Assembly (NCBI GenBank): GCA_946965045.2
Contig: OX337229.1
Coordinates: 1,488,001 to 1,552,000 of the forward strand
Length of the DNA: 64,000 nt
Direction: 5' to 3'
Source: Epithemia pelagica
Taxonomy: Eukaryota > Bacillariophyta > Bacillariophyceae > Surirellales > Surirellaceae
Under the pieces are notes generated by a model that was not told the origin of the DNA, searched no databases, and saw only the letters and a program-made list of their open reading frames with translations. Numbering within the stretch: position 1 is the stretch's first letter; every line of letters begins with the position of its first letter. Of this stretch, positions 21,239 to 31,448 are shown one piece after another. The translations under genes were made by a program, and so were the position numbers.

Positions 21239-21756
21239 CTCCCCACAACTCGTTGGTTCAGCCTTGTCATCGTTGGATTTGTTGAGTTCTCGTACTTCTC
21301 CACTCCAGAATAACAATGGCTTGAGTAGGGGTCAGATGGTTGCAAATTCCCAATGCTTGCTAAGGATGTCAGCAGGGTTGGTCTCCCCATCCTTCCAATA
21401 GAATACAACATACTTTGCTGCGATGGCTTCTTGTACTCGGTGATACGACAGAAGCTTCCATTATGTGTTGTATGCTGGAATGTATCAACGATAACGTCTT
21501 CAGATTGCCGATCAAAGAATGGACAGAACTTCTCCCAGTCATATGCTTCCTGGTAATGACGGTGGACAGAGGCATGAAGGGTAATAGGATCATTGCCATT
21601 TGCATCAGCATATACAGAGAAGAATGATGTTTTGTCAGGTCCATGGTCATACGGCAAATCCAAAAGAAGATTGAGATTGCAGACAACACGATCTTTGTAC
21701 TCCCCATAATTGTCATATGGATAGTTCGCCATGCTACCATCAGTGTTGACTTGTTG
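21239..21756 (-). pseudogene. Copia 1: beginning of pol, truncated
   Basis: This region is in the same frame as the gag-protease ORF, separated from it by a single TAG at 21757-21759 (context TAG CAA CAA). It encodes YGEYKDRVVCNLN and, further on, FFDRQSEDVIVDTFQHTT, which matches the segment preceding integrase in diatom Copia polyproteins. It then loses similarity near SMLYSIGRMG and runs through a short tail into the polypurine tract and LTR. Everything from integrase onward is deleted. Confidence 0.7.
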
Positions 21757-23523
21757 CTAAGAAGTAGAAGCAGGGTCATGCGATGGGTCAGAATGTGAAT
21801 GATCCAAAACACCAGGATCCCATGTATCAGGTGATGTGAAGATGATCTGAGGTAACGTCTCCATGTCATCATCACTGGGGATACCTAAGGAGTGAATGTA
21901 TGCTAGTCCCTCTTTGATGTGCAGAGACATAGCACGGCCATCAAGTGTTGTGATGCATTGTTTTCCATCAACTTTAACGGATCGTTCATCAACAGCATGT
22001 CCGAAGTGCTCGAATTGTCCAGGAGCATGGATCGATTGTCCTTTTCCGTGGAATGCATATTCATTGAAGATGCCAATAATGGGTCCATCATTGGTTTCAA
22101 ACTTAGCGGCACATGTGACAATAGGAATCTCAGTAAGCTCATGATTGTCGACACCCATAATGGATATATGACAACCAGTCTTAGAAAGGATGCGCATGTC
22201 AGAACCAGCAAGTCCTCCATTAGCACCACGGTCAACCAATTGGTTTCCTGGGAGAGTAGATTTCCTGGAAGACAGATAGTGCAGTATGTGTCCTTCCTGT
22301 TTATGCATATTGGCCTTGAGGCTAACCTTCTTGCTTGTTTTTGACTTGGCGTTGGATAGAACACTGGTCAAGTCAGACGCTGGATGATTGATGTCAGTCG
22401 TCATGGCTTGGTTGATGAATTGTGTAACTGGATCTGACTCATCTTGATGCTCGGAAGTCGCACCCAGTGAAGCGTTTTTAGAAACAGCTTCTTGACTGGG
22501 GTCAGGATCAGGTTCCGGATCAATGTCAAGGGCATGCGTCTGCACTTTCCTTGGCGTTGTTGATGATGGTGCATGAATCATCTTGTTGTACTCAATGATC
22601 AACTTGCGATCTTCTTCAGAAAGTTTGAACCATAGGTCACGTGGCAGACTAACCTTAGATGAAGAGGATGGAGAGTCAGATGTCACGTTAGTGTTGTGAA
22701 CATGATATTCCATATCATCTTGTGGGGTTAAGTCAGCATCTGTATCTTGGCCGTATTGTGAATCATGTTGTTTGACATATCGACGGCGACTATGTGCAGA
22801 TGACTGGGTTGCTTGATCATGGTCATAAGCTGCGTCTAGAAGGAGACGGAAGTATGATTGATAGCAAAGGGATTTTGCACCGGATTTGGTGTTCACCACG
22901 TTGTCCAAGATCTTGACTTGGCCGAGATCAGGTACCTTTTCTACAGCTTGCATGAGGAAAGTCATCCTGGTATGATCAGGGATACGATCAGACAATGTCA
23001 CAAGATTGTCTAGCAAACGTAGCTGCTCTTGAAAGTGTAGAAGAAATTGGCGTGTTGTTCCGCGCCATGTGTCATCAAGACGTAGATTGGAAATGTAGTT
23101 GGTTAAACGTAGGACTTCTCGTTTTGCGAGATCAGATTCGGTATGTAATGAATGTAACTTCTTCAATACGGCACGCGCATCTTCATCATGTTCATGTTCA
23201 CGTACATAGGCTCGACCTTGGTCAGTCTGGATAATACGGACAAGAACGGAGTAAAGAAATACTTGTTGCTCTTGGAATAGTTCTTCAGCATACTCATCAT
23301 CTTTGGGAGGTATGTACTTGAAATTCAGAATGTTGGATAGGCCTTGTGCCTTAGCTGTAGTCTTGAATACACGCCAGAATGAATCGTAGTATCGTTCATC
23401 CTTGAATACCTCATATGCAGTTGCGTCGCGCTTAGTTCCCTTTCTGAACGCCGTTAGGTCTTGTTGAGATTGGGATGCGGCAGTAACTGTGCTGACAGAT
23501 TTTGCAGATGACGGCGACTTCAT
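21757..23523 (-). CDS. gag: Copia 1 gag-protease polyprotein, 588 aa
   Basis: The N-terminal ~330 residues show the diatom Copia gag pattern (TAFRKGTKRDATAYEVFKD, then WRVFKTTAKAQG and a TDQGRAYVREHE block). A Ser/Pro/Asp-rich linker and a Lys-rich segment follow. The protease motif VDRGANGGLAGSDM lies near 430-445, with Asp as the presumed catalytic residue and Arg in the position after it, which is usual in this diatom group. The frame also stays open upstream of its ATG, overlapping the end of the 23543-23953 frame. The two may be joined by a frameshift. Confidence 0.85.
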   Translation of the reverse strand: MKSPSSAKSVSTVTAASQSQQDLTAFRKGTKRDATAYEVFKDERYYDSFWRVFKTTAKAQGLSNILNFKYIPPKDDEYAEELFQEQQVFLYSVLVRIIQTDQGRAYVREHEHDEDARAVLKKLHSLHTESDLAKREVLRLTNYISNLRLDDTWRGTTRQFLLHFQEQLRLLDNLVTLSDRIPDHTRMTFLMQAVEKVPDLGQVKILDNVVNTKSGAKSLCYQSYFRLLLDAAYDHDQATQSSAHSRRRYVKQHDSQYGQDTDADLTPQDDMEYHVHNTNVTSDSPSSSSKVSLPRDLWFKLSEEDRKLIIEYNKMIHAPSSTTPRKVQTHALDIDPEPDPDPSQEAVSKNASLGATSEHQDESDPVTQFINQAMTTDINHPASDLTSVLSNAKSKTSKKVSLKANMHKQEGHILHYLSSRKSTLPGNQLVDRGANGGLAGSDMRILSKTGCHISIMGVDNHELTEIPIVTCAAKFETNDGPIIGIFNEYAFHGKGQSIHAPGQFEHFGHAVDERSVKVDGKQCITTLDGRAMSLHIKEGLAYIHSLGIPSDDDMETLPQIIFTSPDTWDPGVLDHSHSDPSHDPASTS

Positions 23524-23542
23524 TGGCGAGACTGGGACTTGG

Positions 23543-23953
23543 CTAGGTTGTCCATTGGAGAAATTTGTATTGATCCTCCAAATGTTGTAGGTTCATCCAG
23601 TCGCTATTGGATAGCTCATCTTGAATTTCACTGGTCTTGTGTATGGCCCAATAGGCTAAGAGCTTGAGCTGTTGTCTTGTAGGACCTTGCAGATCATGTG
23701 TCTTGTTGTTTACCTTGTATTGGGTTAGTTCGTTCATGGATTCCTCAGTATTGGTTTGCATGTACGAGATAACATGAGTAATGTTCTCAAAACCATGGTA
23801 TTTCATCCACTTCATTAAATAGTCAGCTCTTTCTTTGGTAAAGTATTGACAGACAGTATATATGATGTGGTCGAATAAGTCTGTGTTCGAGACATTGTCT
23901 TGGTTATCTTCTCCCTTAGGAGTCGTAGGTGTCTTGGGTGGTTGAGGATCCAT
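23543..23953 (-). CDS. Copia 1 N-terminal gag frame, 136 aa
   Basis: The frame starts at the ATG at 23953 and ends at a TAG just before the gag-protease start. It is Gln/Asn/Thr-rich with helical segments (YFTKERADYLMKWMKYHG, QLKLLAYWAIHK). In related diatom elements similar sequence forms the N-terminus of one gag protein, so the break is either a frameshift mutation or a frameshifting site. The overlap of the two frames is around 23530-23560. The ~500-bp leader 23954-24461 has no gene. Confidence 0.6.
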   Translation of the reverse strand: MDPQPPKTPTTPKGEDNQDNVSNTDLFDHIIYTVCQYFTKERADYLMKWMKYHGFENITHVISYMQTNTEESMNELTQYKVNNKTHDLQGPTRQQLKLLAYWAIHKTSEIQDELSNSDWMNLQHLEDQYKFLQWTT

Positions 23954-24461
23954 GGTAGTACTTGATTGGTTTTATTTAATGTGTGGTGTGATAGGAACCC
24001 GGATGTACCACGTATATGCCACGTATAAAGTACCCGGATGTGTGTTGTGATGTCCAAAAGGTAACCCGGATGTGCGGAACTCGGTTTGTCTCTGATTTGG
24101 TGTGAAAAAGACTTAAAGATACTTATTCTTGGTCTCTTCCAGACTCGTTGCGGTGATCGAGTTGAACCGGGGAATCAGGAACAGTGGTAGCTTGCTCGTC
24201 TTGCTCGTAGTCCTCAACAAAGTGGTTCACTGGTCAGGTGAGTATTGGGAAGGTAGTTGCACGGAGTCCTGGTGCAGCTTGAGGTCCTGGAATTAGGAGA
24301 GGGTTGGTGACCCTAGCCTTAGCCAGGCTGGCCCTGTTGTTGGGTTGGGTAGCTTTGTCCTCTAACTCTTGTTTGTTGGGGTATCTCAATCTGTAATGGG
24401 TGTTGATGGGTAAGTAAGGTTCCAAATGCAACTGCAGGGAAATAAGCAGTGAGACTGTTAA

Positions 24462-24701
24462 TGAATAAATAATCACGTGCGCCCCCTTTGTAACCTACGA
24501 AGGGCCTCGCCATGCCTCGCTACGCACCGCCTGGCATCGCCCGGCCCCTAGTTATGTGTTCGCTAGTGGGTACCGTGGTCGCTATTTGGCCCCTACGTGA
24601 GCGATTTGCCCCCAAAGGGCACCCCTAGTTTAGTCATCATAATTTCTGATAGTTTGGTTGTTGCAAGCCGTATATTGCGTCTGGCCGTCAGTTTTTATTC
24701 A
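24462..24701 (+). repeat. Copia 2 5' LTR
   Basis: 240 bp; identical to 31209-31448 except T/G in the CACGTGCG segment and G/A in TTTGGTTG. Confidence 0.95.
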
Positions 24702-24974
24702 GTTTATCAGACCCACTGTCTGTTGTTTCCCCACTGTTCGCCGGACGGCAAGCGCCTGATCAACGCTCGGGAGTTGTTCGCGCTAAGCGGCTTCGTCACT
24801 CGCTCGCTTGCGTCATCTCTGTGACTTGTTTTTGTCACTGTGGGACCCACTCGCTAATTTGTGACTTGCGACTGCACAACGCACCGTGCACGTGCTCGTA
24901 CGCGTGGACCGTCCATCCAGCCGCGCCGTACGACTCAATTATATAGGTTCAACCTGAAGTTCCTTGGCTTCCGA

Positions 24975-26840
24975 ATGTGGTTGGAATATCGTTCTGTCCG
25001 TGGTCAAAACCTTGATGCTGGTGGTTATACTGGTGACGTAATCACCAAGTGGATGAAACGCGTAACGGAACTCGCGAATGCCACCACCACTGATGGTCAG
25101 GATGACCCAGTACCACCCAAAAGGCTAACGAACCTTGCCGATTGGGAACGTCACGACGGAATGTGGCGCACGTACTTGGGTCAGCACCGTAATCCGACAA
25201 CGGGAGTGCCGCTCACCTACGTATTGCGTGAGGAGTCCGACGTACCGGACGACGCACTAACCGCCGATTACGACTGCATTGACGACGACCTAGTCGCGAC
25301 CACTCGTCATGAGGGGGACCAGTACAAAGCCGACCGACGCAGAGTGTATGAGCTGTACTACCCTCTTATCTACGATGGCCCTGCATGGACGTTTGCTAAA
25401 ACGCATGCGAAATCGAAGGACGGCCGTGAGGCCTACCTAACTGTCAAGCGGCAAGCCACTGGACAGGCCGCGAGCATCCTGCGCAAGAAACAGGCTTATG
25501 CGCAGATCGCAAATGCTAAGTTTACAGGACGAGGGAAGTACCGCTTCCATGACTACATCCACCGTCACCAACATGCGCACAACACCCTGGAAGAGCTTGG
25601 CGAAACGGTCGCGGAAACGAAAAAAGTGACCGATTTCATGAATGGGATCACCGATCCGACGCTCGTCCAAGCAAAGACCGTCGTCAACGGTGACCAGGAG
25701 AAGTTGGAGAACTTCAAAGCGTGCCAGCAATACTTCTTGACTGTGCACAGTGCCGCCAAAACCGAAACGCAGGACGACTCTCGCAAGATCGCCGCTGCTA
25801 GTACCACCCCAAGCAAAGGAAAGGGAAAAGGGCGCAATCAGAAAAAGAGCAAGAAGAAGAAGGACCGCGTTCATGCTGGTCACTACGATGCCGACGAATG
25901 GGCAGACCTGACGGAGGACGAACGCAAACAAGTCCTGGCTCTTCGCAGAGAGCGCAAAGAAAAGCGGAAGCTTGGATCCGTCACCACAGACGACTCTTCC
26001 AACGCATCGTCGAAGAGATCGAAAACGTCGCATGGGAGTACTGCTGAGGACGCAATCTCAGTAGACATTGACGAAGACGACGCTAAGCCGGAGGCTAAGA
26101 CCAACGTATCGGTCATTATGGAAGTAGACGAGAACTTGCTTGACTCCTCTGTTGACAACGTACCGTCGCCAGACAAGCACTCTAAGTTCCGCGCTTCCGC
26201 CTCACCTGCGAAATCATCCGAAGATGATTCGCAGCCGGCAAAGTCCTCAGCTGGCAACAGCTTTGGACGTTTCGCGCATAAGGCTAAAGCACAACTGAAC
26301 GAACCCGGATCTGCGTCCGTCAAATCCGTACGTACTCGCCCCATGGGGGAATACGAGACCTATCCACCGATGTGGCAATGGGAAGAGGACGGACGTCCTG
26401 ATATGAGTCATATGACCATCCCGCCAGTCCCGGAACACGGCGACATCTTTGTGAAGCTGCCGCTACCGGTCAAAGGCAAGTATGCTGAAGGGACTCGCAA
26501 CGTCCGCTCACTTACCAAGCATGACCAAAGTATGCTGAAAGGAAGCTTCCGCGAAGAGATCGACACTATTGTCCACAATAGTCCAATTTGGTCTTGGCGC
26601 TGGTCTAAAATGTCAGGCTATGAACGTGAAGAGCGCCAAATGTACCATGTGTGCAAACGCTTAGCCGAGCACACGGAAGTGTTCGACGAAGCTTTAAAAT
26701 ACACTATGCTTGCCAATGGACAATTGGCTGCCGCAGAGCGAAGGCGTAATGTATGCGGTCGTTATTCCGACGATCTTGAATTCGATGTCCGTGACCCGAA
26801 TGTCTCTGACAAGTCTGCCGACCTGTCTTCTTCCTCCTGA
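24975..26840 (+). CDS. gag: Copia 2 gag, 621 aa
   Basis: I use the ATG at 24975 (MWLEYRS); the frame is open back to 24861 only from a GTG. The first ~280 residues are the structural gag region, with conserved-looking WERHDGMWRTYL, PLIYDGPAWTFAKTHA and YRFHDYIHRHQ blocks. A Lys-rich basic stretch (~315-330, KGKGKGRNQKKSKKKKD) probably binds RNA; no CCHC knuckle is seen. Thereafter it is Ser/Asp/Lys-rich with a final helical region (REERQMYHVCKRLAEH). It ends at a TGA (26838-26840) in the same frame as pol. Confidence 0.9.
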   Translation: MWLEYRSVRGQNLDAGGYTGDVITKWMKRVTELANATTTDGQDDPVPPKRLTNLADWERHDGMWRTYLGQHRNPTTGVPLTYVLREESDVPDDALTADYDCIDDDLVATTRHEGDQYKADRRRVYELYYPLIYDGPAWTFAKTHAKSKDGREAYLTVKRQATGQAASILRKKQAYAQIANAKFTGRGKYRFHDYIHRHQHAHNTLEELGETVAETKKVTDFMNGITDPTLVQAKTVVNGDQEKLENFKACQQYFLTVHSAAKTETQDDSRKIAAASTTPSKGKGKGRNQKKSKKKKDRVHAGHYDADEWADLTEDERKQVLALRRERKEKRKLGSVTTDDSSNASSKRSKTSHGSTAEDAISVDIDEDDAKPEAKTNVSVIMEVDENLLDSSVDNVPSPDKHSKFRASASPAKSSEDDSQPAKSSAGNSFGRFAHKAKAQLNEPGSASVKSVRTRPMGEYETYPPMWQWEEDGRPDMSHMTIPPVPEHGDIFVKLPLPVKGKYAEGTRNVRSLTKHDQSMLKGSFREEIDTIVHNSPIWSWRWSKMSGYEREERQMYHVCKRLAEHTEVFDEALKYTMLANGQLAAAERRRNVCGRYSDDLEFDVRDPNVSDKSADLSSSS

Positions 26841-29800
26841 TGGTGTGTGCCCTGTGTATCCGCTGCCGAAGCAGTAAAAATTGATAAAACGAATCTTATT
26901 GTTCAATCGAATGCACATGTAGGCACCCATTATAGTTATTCTCAACGTTTCGCACATCGTCTATGTGCTATGAACACCGACGAATATGGTGTTGAGACCA
27001 TTGAGCTCACCTGTGAGTTGGACTCACATGCGGACACCTGTGCCGTGGGAAGAGACTTCGCAATGCTCTCCGAAGCCCACCGCTATATCAGTGTGCATCC
27101 GTTCGCGGAGGAATATAACCCGCTGACCAATGTCCCTATTGCAACTGTTGCTACTGTCTGGACTGACAGCGAAAACCAGTCTTACTTGCTTGTTATCCAC
27201 CAAGCATTGTTTTTAGGGGACCGTATGGGCAGTTCGTTACTCTGTCCGAACCAGATGCGTGCCCATGGCATCGTTGTCAACGACGTACCTAAACAGTTTG
27301 ACCTGCACAGCACGCATAGTATCCACGTACCGGATGCCGACCTCACCATCCCGCTCACCATGGCTGGTGTGATAAGTGGTTTCGCCACTCGCAAACCCAC
27401 TTCTGACGAGCTGGAACACTTGCCACAAGTTGTGCTAACTGCCGATAGCCCATGGCAACCTCGTTCTGCCGCCTTTGCGGACGCGGAGGAGAAACTGGGT
27501 GTAGCTGCCGCTACTGTCGTTTGCAATGGCGATCCGAATTCGATTGCCGCATCCTCCATTCCACGACTCATCAAAGCAGTGCGAACGTACCAGCATGCTT
27601 TTGCCAATCCATCACCCGATCTGGACGCCGACGCACAAGGCGACGACCTGTACGAACGCTTAATAGCGACGGTCACTGTTCATCCAGAGAAGGAGGAGCC
27701 TGATGTAGTCCCGGAGGACAAACGTGAACGTCGGCTGTACATGATCAAGACTGCTAACGAGTCTTCCCCAGCCGAACCTGCTGGAAAGGGAGTGCTTGAC
27801 GCAGCCGTACTGTCACAACGTTGGGGCATTGGTTTACCCAAAGCGAAGAATACGCTTAAAGTGACGACGCAGGCTGGAGTACGAAACGTATTAATCCCAT
27901 CTGAACGTAAGGTCCGTAAAAAGGCACCGTGGCGCAAATTCCCGAATGTGAAAGGCCGTTGGTTCTCGGACGAGATGTTTGCCAAGGAAGTATCACTGAA
28001 CGGGGACACGGGCGCCTCGATCTTTACCGACGGCAAAGGATTCGACCACGTTTATCCCTGGAAGTCGAAAAAGCAACATCCTGAAGGATTGATGTCTTTG
28101 ATTCACAATGTAGGGATTCCCCAAACAATGGTATCTGATGGTGCCCGAGAATTGTTCCTAGGGAAGTCCCGTGAAATATGCAACGAGTACCGCATAAAGA
28201 TGGAGAAAACGGTTCCTTATAGTCCATGGCAGAACGCCACCGAAGCGAGCATTCGCGAGCTAAAAAAGGGAGTTGTCAAAATTATGAGGACGACCGGCGC
28301 ACCACGACGTTTATGGAGCTATGCTCTTAAATGGTGCTCACACGTACGGCAACTCACGGCATCCGATATCCCTGAATTAGATGGACGTACACCGTTCGAG
28401 CATGTAATTGGCTCAACGCCAGACATCTCTCCATTAGCCATGTTCCAATTCTATCAGCCGGTGTATTATCGCATGCCCATGGCACAGTTTCCCTTCGAAA
28501 AAAGACTGATTGGCCGATGGTTGGGCTTAGCCGATGATTGCACCGATGATATGGCCTATGAAATCCTAACGCAAGAGGGCAATCATGTCACACGGAAAGA
28601 TGTGTGGGCCATTCCGGAAGACGACCTGAAGAATCCGACGATTCATCAGCAGTTGTTGGACTATGATGCCGCTATTCAAACGCAAATGAAAGAGCCGCCA
28701 TCTGATGGCACAACTGGGAGCGATCCACCCCCAGACCTCTTTGACGAAGGTGAACTTCTAGAGCCCTTGTTCCCAGAGGCCGAAGCCCTGGAATCCGACG
28801 CGTACACACCGGAGGAACTAGACGAATACCTCACCGCTGAAGTCATGCTGCCGCGAGGAGGTGAAAGCGCTCGAGCAAAAATCATTGGACGCACGAAAGA
28901 TGCTCATGGGCGACCTATTGGTCAGCGCGACGCAAACCCAATCCTTGATACCCGGTACTACGATGTACAGTTTCCGGATGGATCGGTCGAGTCGTACGCA
29001 ACCAATATGATCGCAGAGAATCTGTATTCGCAAGTTGACCCGGAGGGCAATGCGTTCAACATATTGAAAGCCATTGTGGGTCACCGCAGTGATGAGACCG
29101 CAGTTAAGCGAACAGACGCATCGTTCCTTGACGGCACATCACACCACACAACGAAAGGCTGGGAATTGCAATGTGGACTGTCCAATCAATCGACTGTTTG
29201 GCTGCCGCTCAAAGACGTCAAGAATGGAAATATGATTGAAGCCGCCAAATACGCAGTATCCACTGGCATCGCAAAAGAGCCTGCTTTCGCATGGTGGGTG
29301 CCACGTGCACTTCGCAAACGAGACCGCATTATCAAAAAGGTAAAGTCACGTTATTGGAAGCGAACGCACAAGTATGGCATTGAGTTGCCCCACTCTGTGG
29401 AAGAAGCCCTGGCGATTGACCGCCGAACGGGGACTGACTTCTGGCGTAAGGCTATTGAGAAAGAAATGAAGAACGTTGGCATTGCTTTCGAATTTCCAGC
29501 TGATGGCGAAGTGCCTTCTGGATACAAGCATATTCCCTGTCATATGGTTTTTGATATCAAATCAGACCTGCGACAAAAAGCACGGTTAGTGGCCGGAGGC
29601 CACAAAACTGATCCACCCAAAGAATCGACCTATTCTAGTGTGGTATCACGCGATAGCGTACGCATTGCTTTTACTATCGCTGCACTAAATGGTCTAGATG
29701 TTCTCGTTGGGGACGTACAAAATGCATATCTCAACGCACCGACTAAAGAGAAGACCTATACCACCGCGGGACTCAAATTTGGACCAGATAAGGTTGGACA

Positions 29801-31082
29801 ACCTGCACTGATAGTGCGCGCATTATATGGTCTCAAAAGTTCTGCCGCAAGGTGGCGTGATCACATCGCCGCAACGCTCCGCGATATGGGATTTAAGATG
29901 TGTCAAGCTGATCCGGATGTATGGCTTCGAGCGAACACTCGACCATCTGATGGGATCCAGTATTACGAGTATGTTTTGGTCTACATTGATGATCTGCTGA
30001 TTGTTAGTCATGATCCCAAAACCGTGATGCAGGACCTGCAGAGGCGCTATACGATCAAGCCCGACAGTATCAAACCGCCAGACGAATACTTGGGATCCGA
30101 AATACGGCGTTATACCATACCCGACACGCAAGATCCGTCGAACCGTGATCGTTGGGCCATGTCCGCTGACAAATACAAATATTGTAAGCGTGCCCTTGCC
30201 GAAGTCGAAACGGAACTGGAGAAATCCGGAGAAAAGCTGAAATCAAAAGTGACGACGCCGATCGCCGATGGATATCGCCCGGAATTGGATGCAACTCCTG
30301 AACTCGACGCAAGACGTGCGAACTATTACCAAGGACTGATCGGTATTTTCCGTTGGATTGTTGAACTCGGTCGTATCGACATTACAACCGCAGTCTCCCA
30401 TATGTCCCGTTTTATGGCGAATCCACGAGAAGGGCATCTCGAGCAAACGTTGCACATCTTCGCGTATCTGAAGAAGTACGATAAATCCGCCATTGTGTTC
30501 GACGACACAACCCCTGACTTCGACGAGTCACGTTTTACCCGACCGGATTGGTCTGAGTATTATCCTGATGCTGCCGAGCCGATTCCGCCAAACGCACCAG
30601 CACCGCGTGGAAACGCTGTCACCACGACTTGCTTTGTCGATGCTGATCATGCTGGATGTCGTGTCACACGGCGCTCTCAAACAGGAGTCCTACTGTTCTT
30701 GCAACGAGCACCGATCATGTGGTATTCAAAACGACAAAACACTGTTGAGACGTCTACATTTGGCAGTGAGTTCGTGGCGATGAAAACTGCCATTGAAATG
30801 ATTGAAGCATTTCGTTATAAGTTGCGAATGATGGGTATCCCGTTGGATGGAGAGACGAATGTGTTTTGCGACAATGAATCTGTGTTCAAGAACTCGACGC
30901 AGCCGGAATCAGTCCTAAAGAAGAAGCACAACGCAATTGCTTATCATCGGACTCGTGAAGCGCAAGCTGCTGGACTTGTGCGCATTGCATGGGAAGAAGG
31001 TGAAACGAATCTTGCCGATATCCTAACCAAACTGCTACCCGGACCTCGATTGCGATTCCTGGCCCAACGTATCATGTGGTAG
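26841..31082 (+). CDS. pol: Copia 2 pol: protease, integrase, reverse transcriptase, RNase H
   Basis: It continues in the gag frame immediately after the TGA at 26838-26840; no ATG lies near the start, the first in-frame residues being WCVPCVS. The order is that of Ty1/Copia. Protease comes first (CELDSHADTCAVG, near residue 55). The integrase core follows (FTDGKGFDHV, VSDGARELF, then NATEASIRELK supplying D, D and E). Reverse transcriptase follows (LVAGGHK, GDVQNAYLNAPT, LYGLKSSAARW and the YIDDLLI active site near 1050). RNase H is last (FVDADHAG, TSTFGSEFVAMK, DNESVFK, KHNAIAYHRTRE). The frame is otherwise intact over 1,400 codons. Pol synthesis would need readthrough of the TGA, unless the stop is a recent mutation. 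Confidence 0.92.
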   Translation, partial: WCVPCVSAAEAVKIDKTNLIVQSNAHVGTHYSYSQRFAHRLCAMNTDEYGVETIELTCELDSHADTCAVGRDFAMLSEAHRYISVHPFAEEYNPLTNVPIATVATVWTDSENQSYLLVIHQALFLGDRMGSSLLCPNQMRAHGIVVNDVPKQFDLHSTHSIHVPDADLTIPLTMAGVISGFATRKPTSDELEHLPQVVLTADSPWQPRSAAFADAEEKLGVAAATVVCNGDPNSIAASSIPRLIKAVRTYQHAFANPSPDLDADAQGDDLYERLIATVTVHPEKEEPDVVPEDKRERRLYMIKTANESSPAEPAGKGVLDAAVLSQRWGIGLPKAKNTLKVTTQAGVRNVLIPSERKVRKKAPWRKFPNVKGRWFSDEMFAKEVSLNGDTGASIFTDGKGFDHVYPWKSKKQHPEGLMSLIHNVGIPQTMVSDGARELFLGKSREICNEYRIKMEKTVPYSPWQNATEASIRELKKGVVKIMRTTGAPRRLWSYALKWCSHVRQLTASDIPELDGRTPFEHVIGSTPDISPLAMFQFYQPVYYRMPMAQFPFEKRLIGRWLGLADDCTDDMAYEILTQEGNHVTRKDVWAIPEDDLKNPTIHQQLLDYDAAIQTQMKEPPSDGTTGSDPPPDLFDEGELLEPLFPEAEALESDAYTPEELDEYLTAEVMLPRGGESARAKIIGRTKDAHGRPIGQRDANPILDTRYYDVQFPDGSVESYATNMIAENLYSQVDPEGNAFNILKAIVGHRSDETAVKRTDASFLDGTSHHTTKGWELQCGLSNQSTVWLPLKDVKNGNMIEAAKYAVSTGIAKEPAFAWWVPRALRKRDRIIKKVKSRYWKRTHKYGIELPHSVEEALAIDRRTGTDFWRKAIEKEMKNVGIAFEFPADGEVPSGYKHIPCHMVFDIKSDLRQKARLVAGGHKTDPPKESTYSSVVSRDSVRIAFTIAALNGLDVLVGDVQNAYLNAPTKEKTYTTAGLKFGPDKVGQPALIVRALYGLKSSAARWRDHIAATLRDMGFKMCQADPDVWLRANTRPSDGIQYYEYVLVYIDDLLIVSHDPKTVMQDLQRRYTIKPDSIKPPDEYLGSEIRRYTIPDTQDPSNRDRWAMSADKYKYCKRALAEVETELEKSGEKLKSKVTTPIADGYRPELDATPELDARRANYYQGLIGIFRWIVELGRIDITTAVSHMSRFMANPREGHLEQTLHIFAYLKKYDKSAIVFDDTTPDFDESRFTRPDWSEYYPDAAEPIPPNAPAPRGNAVTTTCFVDADHAGCRVTRRSQTGVLLFLQRAPIMWYSKRQNTVETSTFGSEFVAMKTAIEMIEAFRYKLRMMGIPLDGETNVFCDNESVFKNSTQPESVLKKKHNAIAYHRTREAQAAGLVRIAWEEGETNLADILTKLLPGPRLRFLAQRIMW

Positions 31083-31208
31083 CAGACCCCTTTTTAGATC
31101 CAAAAAATGGGATCGCCCCTTTTGAAGAATAGTCCGACGTACTGGACCGGCCTCTGCTGACATGACGAACTAAACGAAGTTGCCCACCCCGATTTTGTTC
31201 GCGGGGAC

Positions 31209-31448
31209 TGAATAAATAATCACGGGCGCCCCCTTTGTAACCTACGAAGGGCCTCGCCATGCCTCGCTACGCACCGCCTGGCATCGCCCGGCCCCTAGTT
31301 ATGTGTTCGCTAGTGGGTACCGTGGTCGCTATTTGGCCCCTACGTGAGCGATTTGCCCCCAAAGGGCACCCCTAGTTTAGTCATCATAATTTCTGATAGT
31401 TTGATTGTTGCAAGCCGTATATTGCGTCTGGCCGTCAGTTTTTATTCA
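31209..31448 (+). repeat. Copia 2 3' LTR
   Basis: 240 bp, preceded by the purine-rich GCGGGGAC and followed by TTAAT, then the Copia 1 LTR six bases later. Confidence 0.95.

Larger units (their letters stand above)
24462..31448 (+). mobile_element. Copia 2: full-length Ty1/Copia retrotransposon nested in Copia 1
   Basis: 6,987 bp with 240-bp LTRs differing at only two positions. The LTRs start TGAATAAA and end TTTATTCA, a terminal inverted repeat of the LTR itself. TTAA is duplicated on both sides (24458-24461 and 31449-31452); TTAAT is possible if the first T is shared. A TTATCAGACC segment follows the left LTR and resembles the initiator-Met primer site. GCGGGGAC precedes the right LTR as the polypurine tract. 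All coding domains are present, interrupted only by one in-frame TGA. It sits within a few bases of the inner edge of the 5' LTR of Copia 1. Confidence 0.95.

Noticed and set aside
20914-21732. 272-codon frame and its C-terminal match to the 31914-35354 frame
   Set aside because: The shared C-terminus is just the Copia 1 LTR read in the same direction. It is not a real domain of either protein.
16934-26840. Possible reassignment of TGA as a sense codon (helicase and Copia 2 both have in-frame TGA)
   Set aside because: Other features at this locus point to decay or readthrough instead: the helicase also has frameshifts, Copia 1 has a TAG at the equivalent kind of position, and other genes here terminate normally.
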